Shown piece by piece: positions 59,569 through 64,000 of a DNA stretch of 64,000 nucleotides. The position numbers and the translations under genes are program-made. The stretch is from DATHTS01 sp965219305. Lineage in GTDB: Bacteria; Acidobacteriota; Blastocatellia; Pyrinomonadales; Pyrinomonadaceae. The stretch is taken from assembly GCA_965219305.1 (NCBI GenBank), contig OZ244725.1:558001-622000 (forward strand), written 5' to 3'. The notes beneath the pieces are model-generated. The model was not told the DNA's origin and made no database searches. It worked only from the letters and a program-made list of their open reading frames with translations. Positions within the stretch are counted from its first letter, which is position 1, and each line of letters starts with the position of its first letter.

Positions 59569-60249
59569 TTAAACTTTGGCGGCTTTCTTTTTGTGTTCTT
59601 TGACTTTCAGAATATATTCGGCGGCATCGGGAGTTTTACATCCGGTTTCGCCGTGGTTTACTTTGACCTGACCGATTTTATTGGCTACTTCCAATGCTTT
59701 TGCTTCCAGATATTCATTTCGCGCACCGATATTTATTAACGCGCCGTTCATCGCATAGCGGACGCGATTCGGACGTTTATGAATTTTCGATTCGATAGTT
59801 TTCAGAAGATTTTCAAAGTATTTGTCGTCGAGATTTTCTTTTGCGGTCAATGATGAAATAACCTGCCACGCGACCGAACCGTGCCATTCTTCATCAGAAT
59901 TCATCCATTTTTCGGCGATTTCCTTTGCCGAATCCATTTGTTTGACAAGTTTTGCAAATGCGTCCGTAATAACATAATTGCTCAGATCAGTCGCCCAATT
60001 TTCAACTTCTTTTCCTTCCATTTCGGCAGGATCAGCAATCATTGTCGCAAGAATCTGCGCGTCGTGATTTTGGGTTTTCCAAAGTTGAACCGCTAATTTG
60101 TGGTCAACTTTAATTTTCTTTCCGAGCGTAGCGAGATTTGCATAACTAACGCCGAACATTTCATTTTTAACGCCGTGTTTACCGTAAACTTTCTGATTTT
60201 GTTCAGTCCCGAATTCTTCGAGCTGATCCATTGCTTCTTTAAAATTCAT
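59569..60249 (-). CDS. DNA alkylation repair (AlkD-like HEAT-repeat) protein
   Basis: A 226-residue all-helical HEAT-like protein related to AlkD, a DNA glycosylase for bulky alkylated bases. Key stretches are YGVSYANLATLGKKIKVDHKLAVQLWKT (as FGVSYANL here), HDAQILATMIADPAEM, and WHGSVAWQVISSL. The ATG at 60249 has AAGAAAG 7 bases upstream; the longer frame to 60309 overlaps pcm and is rejected. The C-terminus is Lys-rich, and near it GQVKVNHGETGCKTPDAAEYI is typical of this subfamily. Confidence 0.85.
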   Translation of the reverse strand: MNFKEAMDQLEEFGTEQNQKVYGKHGVKNEMFGVSYANLATLGKKIKVDHKLAVQLWKTQNHDAQILATMIADPAEMEGKEVENWATDLSNYVITDAFAKLVKQMDSAKEIAEKWMNSDEEWHGSVAWQVISSLTAKENLDDKYFENLLKTIESKIHKRPNRVRYAMNGALINIGARNEYLEAKALEVANKIGQVKVNHGETGCKTPDAAEYILKVKEHKKKAAKV

Positions 60250-60257
60250 AATCTTTC

Positions 60258-60911
60258 TTAATGTTTCGTCTTCCAACCGTGTTCGCCAATTAATGGAACG
60301 AACGTGCAAACTCCGAAATCTTCCGTCTTATAATTTTCCGCAGTTTTTGTAACGCGGATCAGACGCTGTAATTTTTGATCTGTGCCGATTGGAATGACAA
60401 GTTTGCCGCCGATTTTTAACTGATCGACCAGTGGAGCGGGAATGTCGGGACTGCCTGCCGCAACTAATATGCCATCAAACGGTGCGTATCTTTCCCAACC
60501 TATTGTTCCATCGCCCTGTAAGAGTATAACATTTCGGATGCCGAGAAATTGTAAACGATTTTTAGTTTGTTCCACAAGTGACGCAACTCTTTCGACAGCA
60601 TAAATTTTTTTTGCCAAAAGTGAAAGAATCGCGGTCTGATAACCAGAACCCGCGCCAATCTCTAAAATTATCGAATTATTCGCAGGTTCGAGAAGTTCCG
60701 TCATTTTTGCAACGATAAACGGTTGCGAAATAGTCTGATTTCCGGCAATTGGTAAAGCATTGTCGCTATATGCCTGCGCCTTCATTGCTTCGGCGACGAA
60801 AATCTCACGTGGAACTTTTTCCATCGCTGACAAAACACGCTTATTGGTTATGTTGTAATGATCGCGCAGGCGATCAAGCATTCTTTTTCGCGGAATATCA
60901 AACGCACTCAT
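60258..60911 (-). CDS. pcm: Protein-L-isoaspartate O-methyltransferase
   Basis: A 217-residue repair methyltransferase that marks isoaspartyl residues in aged proteins using SAM. Motif I is LEIGAGSGYQTAILSLLA, preceded by the QTISQPFIVAKMTELL substrate segment and followed by GDGTIGWERYAPFDGILVAAG. It is 16 bases after surE and 8 bases before the AlkD-like start, so the three form one minus-strand unit. The surE-pcm pairing is the classic arrangement also seen in E. coli. Confidence 0.95.
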   Translation of the reverse strand: MSAFDIPRKRMLDRLRDHYNITNKRVLSAMEKVPREIFVAEAMKAQAYSDNALPIAGNQTISQPFIVAKMTELLEPANNSIILEIGAGSGYQTAILSLLAKKIYAVERVASLVEQTKNRLQFLGIRNVILLQGDGTIGWERYAPFDGILVAAGSPDIPAPLVDQLKIGGKLVIPIGTDQKLQRLIRVTKTAENYKTEDFGVCTFVPLIGEHGWKTKH

Positions 60912-60927
60912 TTATTAAAAAAATTAA

Positions 60928-61686
60928 TTAAAATTTAACTTCCCAACTTTTCAAAAGTTCAATAGCTTTATGATTTGTCAAATCGCTTCGCATCGGCGTT
61001 ACCGAAACAAAACCTTCGTCAATTGCCTCAAAATCCGTTCCGCCTTCGGCGTGAAAACCTTCGCGCACTTCGCCGATCCAATAATACGGTTTTCCGCGCG
61101 GATCAATATGTTCACTGATAACCGGACGCGCGTCTTTAAATCCTTGTTTTGTAACGAGAATTCCTTTCGGAGTTCCTTTCGGTATATTAATATTTAAAAG
61201 AGTTTCTTTTGGTAATCCTTCATTTATCGCCTTTTCGGTCATTTCTCTGACGACTTTCGCCGATTCCGTAAAATCGTGATTTCTGGATGCGGCAAGCGAA
61301 AAAGCAAGTCCCGGAACTCCGAGAATCGTTGATTCGAGTGCGCCAGCGACCGTTCCCGAATAAGTTGCATCATCGCCGAGGTTCGCGCCGTGATTTATTC
61401 CCGAAACGCATATGTCGGGAAGAATATCGGCAGTTAAAATTCTGTTTAAGGCAAGCGTCACGCAATCTGTCGGAGTGCCGTCAACCGTCCAATGCCGTTC
61501 GTCAATCTGTCGAATTCTGAGCGGTCTGGCAAGCGTCAAAGAATGAGACGCGCCGGACATCTCCGATGCAGGAGCGACAATATAACATTCGCCGATTTCC
61601 TTTAGAGCGTTTTCAAGCGCAATGATTCCTTCGGAATGATAACCGTCATCGTTAGTAATTAATATTCTCGGTTTTGTCGAATTCAT
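60928..61686 (-). CDS. surE: 5'/3'-nucleotidase SurE
   Basis: A 252-residue metal-dependent nucleotidase/exopolyphosphatase. The N-terminal metal site is ILITNDDGYHSEGI, and VDGTPTDCVTLAL and SGINHGANLGDDATYSGTVAGA are the other core motifs. The C-terminal arm is complete. The ATG lies immediately after a terminator-type T-run, so no ribosome site is visible. Followed by pcm on the same strand. Confidence 0.95.
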   Translation of the reverse strand: MNSTKPRILITNDDGYHSEGIIALENALKEIGECYIVAPASEMSGASHSLTLARPLRIRQIDERHWTVDGTPTDCVTLALNRILTADILPDICVSGINHGANLGDDATYSGTVAGALESTILGVPGLAFSLAASRNHDFTESAKVVREMTEKAINEGLPKETLLNINIPKGTPKGILVTKQGFKDARPVISEHIDPRGKPYYWIGEVREGFHAEGGTDFEAIDEGFVSVTPMRSDLTNHKAIELLKSWEVKF

Positions 61687-61733
61687 AAAAAAATGCGCGA
61701 AGCGGAAATCGTCTATAAAACAAAACGCTTCGC
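61687..61733 (-). terminator. Terminator of the S21 gene, abutting the surE start
   Basis: GCGAAGCG (61697-61704) pairs with CGCTTCGC (61726-61733), followed on the minus strand by seven T's that end at the surE ATG (61686). It would separate rpsU transcription from surE. Confidence 0.8.
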
Positions 61734-61759
61734 CTCACGCACTAAAATTTTCCGTCTAA

Positions 61760-62068
61760 TTAACGGCTGCTGCCGGTATTACGGTTATTGTTGTAACCGC
61801 CGCCGCTATAACCACCGCCGCTGTTACCGCCGCCGCCGTAACCACCGCCGCTGTTATTTCCATATTGACGCGACATACGCATCTGTTTGAAACGTCTGCG
61901 GTTTCGCTTACGGGCATTTTGCGATTTGAGCTTCGCTTTCTGACCGGGCGGAACAAAATGCGAGTGCTTTCTGTAATCTTTGATGATTTCTTCGCTGATC
62001 ACTTTTCGTTTAAAGCGTCGCAGTGCATTCTCGATCGGTTCGTTTGCATTAACATTTATATAAGCCAT
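61760..62068 (-). CDS. rpsU: Ribosomal protein bS21 with glycine-rich C-terminal tail
   Basis: A 102-residue small-subunit protein. Residues 1-62 are normal bS21 (INVNANEPIENALRRFKRKVISEEIIKDYRKHSHFVPPGQKAKLKSQNARKR, here described by its ends INVNANEPIENAL and KLKSQNARKR). bS21 usually ends near residue 60-70; here a further 35 or so residues consist of Gly, Asn, Tyr and Ser (GGGYGGGGNSGGGYSGGGYNNN), like an RNA-binding low-complexity tail. Monocistronic, with a terminator. Confidence 0.93.
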   Translation of the reverse strand: MAYINVNANEPIENALRRFKRKVISEEIIKDYRKHSHFVPPGQKAKLKSQNARKRNRRRFKQMRMSRQYGNNSGGGYGGGGNSGGGYSGGGYNNNRNTGSSR

Positions 62069-62301
62069 TTATCGTATCACCCCCTTTCGGCGTAAATTTC
62101 CTGCTCTTAAAAGCAAACATACATTAAACATTTTTTCTTGTTTGATTGCAAGTATGATAAGAAATTTCTGCCGCAAAATTTATTCTGTGAATAATAAATT
62201 TTGAATTTATTGCAATTATATGAGATATTTATTAGAACAAATCAGCAAAAACCGTCGTTTTACAAGCGGAGATTAAATATAAAATTTAAGGAGATTAAAG
62301 A

Positions 62302-63474
62302 ATGGGAATTTGGGATAAAGTAAAAAATGAGGCGATGAGTCAATTTATTGAAGTTATCGAGTGGCTTGACGAATCGAAAGATACGATTTTATATCGTTTT
62401 CCGGTTCACGGACAGGAAATTAAAAACGGCGCACAATTAATCGTGCGCGAATCGCAAGCCGCTGTATTCGTCTTTGAAGGACAGGCGGCAGATGTATTCG
62501 GTCCCGGAAGATACACGATTGACGGCGGAAACACGCCTGTTCTTTCAAAAATCGGAGCTTGGAAATATGGTTTTAATTCGCCGATGAAATCGGAAGTTTA
62601 TTTTGTCAATACCAAACAATTTACCGATATGAAGTGGGGAACTTCAAATCCGATAATGCTCCGCGATGCTGATTTCGGAATCGTTCGTCTGCGCGCGTTC
62701 GGCGCGTATTCACTGCGAGTTGCCGATCCGGCAACCTTTATCAAAGAAGTTGCCGGAACAAACGGTCATTTCGACACGGAAGACATTGACGGTCAATTAA
62801 AACGCTCGATAGTTACCGAATTTACCGATGCCGTCGGTGAAATGAAAATTCCTGCTTTGGATTTGGCGGCGCAGTATAAAGAACTCGGTGAAGCAATACG
62901 CGCCAAGATCAATGAAGATTTTAGTTCTTACGGTCTTGAAGTTACTAAATTTTATGTTGAAAATGTCAGTCTTCCGCCGGAAGTCGAAGAAGCGATGGAC
63001 AGACGCGCTTCGATGGGTGCGCTCGGTGATGTAAATCGCTACACGCAGTTTCAAGCGGCTGACGCGATGCGCGACGCAGCGCAAAACGAAGGCGGCGGCG
63101 CAGGTCTGGGTGCAGGTCTCGGCGCGGGTTTTGCTGTCGGAAATCAAATGGCAAACGCATTCGGCGGCAGTCAGCAACAGCAAGGCGGCGGCGAAGCCGC
63201 GCCTCCGCAACAGCAAACAGTTTCGTGTCCGACGTGCGGAAAATCGAATCAAGCCGGTGCGAAATTCTGCGCCGAATGCGGCGGAAAAATGGAAGTTGCA
63301 AAAGTTCCTTGCGTAAAATGCGGTGCTGAACTCCGTGAAGGCGCGAAATTTTGTTCGGAATGCGGCGCAACGCAGGAAAAACAAAAATGCACGAATTGCC
63401 AAGCCGAACTTGCACCGGGCGCGAAATTTTGCCCTGAATGCGGAACAAAAACCGAACCAAAGGCTGACGAATAA
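62302..63474 (+). CDS. SPFH domain protein with three C-terminal zinc ribbons
   Basis: A 390-residue protein of the COG4260 type (stomatin/prohibitin-like plus zinc ribbon). The SPFH/band-7-like domain spans about 20-240 (QAAVFVFEGQAADVFGPGRYTI, GAYSLRVADPATFIKEVAG, SYGLEVTKFYVENVSLPPEVEEAMDRR). A Gly/Gln-rich spacer follows, then three CxxC...CxxC zinc ribbons (SCPTCGKSNQAGAKFCAECG; PCVKCGAELREGAKFCSECG; KCTNCQAELAPGAKFCPECG). It has no N-terminal membrane helix. The AAGGAG 9 bases upstream is a good ribosome site. Possible scaffold or membrane-associated oligomer; the precise role is unknown. Confidence 0.88.
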   Translation: MGIWDKVKNEAMSQFIEVIEWLDESKDTILYRFPVHGQEIKNGAQLIVRESQAAVFVFEGQAADVFGPGRYTIDGGNTPVLSKIGAWKYGFNSPMKSEVYFVNTKQFTDMKWGTSNPIMLRDADFGIVRLRAFGAYSLRVADPATFIKEVAGTNGHFDTEDIDGQLKRSIVTEFTDAVGEMKIPALDLAAQYKELGEAIRAKINEDFSSYGLEVTKFYVENVSLPPEVEEAMDRRASMGALGDVNRYTQFQAADAMRDAAQNEGGGAGLGAGLGAGFAVGNQMANAFGGSQQQQGGGEAAPPQQQTVSCPTCGKSNQAGAKFCAECGGKMEVAKVPCVKCGAELREGAKFCSECGATQEKQKCTNCQAELAPGAKFCPECGTKTEPKADE

Positions 63475-63486
63475 AATAGTCGTTAA

Positions 63487-63511
63487 TTACAGGTTACGAA
63501 TTACGGTTTAC
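63487..63511 (+). repeat. Degenerate 7-base periodic repeat in the terminator region
   Basis: TTAC recurs exactly every 7 bases at 63487, 63494, 63501 and 63508, before and within the left arm of the terminator at 63494-63537. It resembles the heptamer repeats seen at four other sites. Confidence 0.5.
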
Positions 63512-63537
63512 TAAACTCCGTAATTCGTAATTTTTTT
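63494..63537 (+). terminator. Strong terminator after the SPFH gene
   Basis: A perfect 13-bp stem (TTACGAATTACGG, 63494-63506, with 63518-63530) and seven T's (63531-63537). Confidence 0.92.
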
Positions 63538-63563
63538 ATGAATAATTCCGGGAGAAATAAATT

Positions 63564-63740
63564 ATGGCAATCAGTCCTGAACTTTTAGAAATTTTACGTT
63601 GTCCGAAATGCAAATCAAAGGTTGAAATTAAAACCGATAAAAGCGGTTTGAAATGTGTAAATCCAGAATGTTCTTTAGTTTATCCGATTCGTGACGAAAT
63701 TCCGGTAATGCTGGTTGAAGAAGCGACAGTTGAGAAGTAA
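63564..63740 (+). CDS. Trm112-like small zinc-ribbon protein
   Basis: A 58-residue Trm112/YcaR-family protein with ISPELLEILRCPKCKSKVEI, then CVNPECSLVYPIRDEIPVMLVEEA. The two CPxC/CxxxxC-type Cys pairs form a zinc site. In eukaryotes and archaea Trm112 activates methyltransferases; bacterial members are poorly known and often sit near LpxK/KdsB or methyltransferase genes. GGGAGA lies 8 bases before the ATG. Too short for most ORF cut-offs, but the match is clear over its whole length. Confidence 0.9.
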   Translation: MAISPELLEILRCPKCKSKVEIKTDKSGLKCVNPECSLVYPIRDEIPVMLVEEATVEK

Positions 63741-63779
63741 TTGCAAACAATATATTCAAAATCAATCTTTAGAGTAAAT

Positions 63780-64000
63780 ATGTTAAACAGATTAATATTA
63801 TCCGTTTCATTAATAAGTTTGTCTTTTTTTGCAACAATTTCCTGCAATAGCAAAATAGTTAGCGGAGTAAAGGCAACTTACTTGAATAACCCTAACGCAC
63901 AGCCGACACCGCCGAAAGTTGAGCGTGATAAAACTGTTAACAATAACAATCCGATCAAAATTGCGGCTGTCGGCGATATTATGATGGGTTCGCCGTTTCC
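63780..64000 (+). CDS. CapA-like lipoprotein, N-terminal fragment (3' end outside window)
   Basis: The first 73 codons of a gene that runs off the window. It has a lipoprotein signal (ILSVSLISLSFFATISC, Cys at about residue 20), a short polar linker, then IKIAAVGDIMMGSPF. This matches the opening strand and metal motif (GD-x-M-G) of the CapA/PgsA-type calcineurin-like phosphoesterase domain involved in poly-gamma-glutamate or capsule synthesis. The linker is rich in Pro/Asn. It starts 39 bases after the Trm112-like gene. The assignment rests on the fragment only. Confidence 0.7.
   Translation, partial: MLNRLILSVSLISLSFFATISCNSKIVSGVKATYLNNPNAQPTPPKVERDKTVNNNNPIKIAAVGDIMMGSPF

Overview
The window reads as chromosomal DNA of a diderm, AT-leaning bacterium, most likely an acidobacterium of the Blastocatellia/Pyrinomonadaceae type. 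That placement is inference. It rests on the VCBS-type repeats of the form DFDGDGKTD...VFRPS..WY, the ankyrin, DM9, FHA and PrsW architectures, Uma2, and an FHA-PbpA-RodA-PP2C block beside FHA and kinase genes. An LpxI enzyme and a predicted outer-membrane barrel argue for an LPS-bearing outer membrane. No rRNA, tRNA, CRISPR array, transposase or phage gene was seen.

Layout. 1-2.8 kb: the 3' end of metG, a lipoprotein, a BrnT-type toxin with its antitoxin, and tatD. 3.1-6.1 kb: yajQ, a secreted protein, a polyprenyl diphosphate synthase and a HARE-HTH protein. 6.3-12.9 kb: an LVIVD/VCBS secreted protein, a truncated ECF sigma factor, a lone receiver protein, an FHA-PrsW fusion and an orphan ABC permease. 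13.0-19.5 kb: a protein-quality block (clpB, grpE, Uma2 nuclease, ClpA/C-type unfoldase). 19.6-23.2 kb, minus strand: mtnP, a hypothetical gene, hicAB and a DM9-ankyrin protein. 23.3-29.7 kb, minus strand: PP2C, RodA/FtsW, class B PBP and a DUF3662-FHA protein, an arrangement like the actinobacterial cell-wall signalling operon. 30.0-35.4 kb: a minor pseudopilin operon ending in a giant PilX-like protein. 35.6-38.2 kb: an SH3b Ser/Thr kinase and a second FHA protein. 38.2-39.3 kb: a gene-free, repeat-rich stretch. 39.3-44.0 kb: an unknown gene and the cyanophycin pair (cyanophycinase, cyanophycin synthetase). 44.1-51.4 kb: subtilase, AI-2E transporter, purB, DUF4870, purS, purQ and a GHMP kinase. 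51.5-55.3 kb: lpxI, an M28 peptidase, a beta-barrel protein and a decayed paralogue of it. 55.4-64 kb: a methyltransferase, an NtrC-type regulator, a DinB-like protein, DedA, AlkD-like, pcm, surE, a bS21 with a glycine-rich tail, an SPFH/zinc-ribbon protein, a Trm112-like protein and the start of a CapA-like lipoprotein.

Several blocks suggest shared tasks. The FHA/PP2C/kinase genes on both sides of the pilin operon could form a phospho-signalling circuit for peptidoglycan synthesis. CphB and CphA would break down and build cyanophycin. ClpB, GrpE and the ClpA/C-like protein handle protein damage, and Pcm repairs it.

The most unexpected structure is non-genic: 14 degenerate 21-bp units (38851-39144) with no indel between them and an ATAAA element about every 10.5 bp. 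It lies next to a MITE-like element with nested palindromes and upstream of an unrecognised gene. A second pattern is a set of short heptanucleotide tandem repeats placed directly in front of start codons (PP2C, FHA protein, cphB, cphA, and a weaker case before the Trm112-like gene). Several genes also have a sigma-70-like -10 box 6-10 bases before the ATG, suggesting leaderless or near-leaderless mRNAs.
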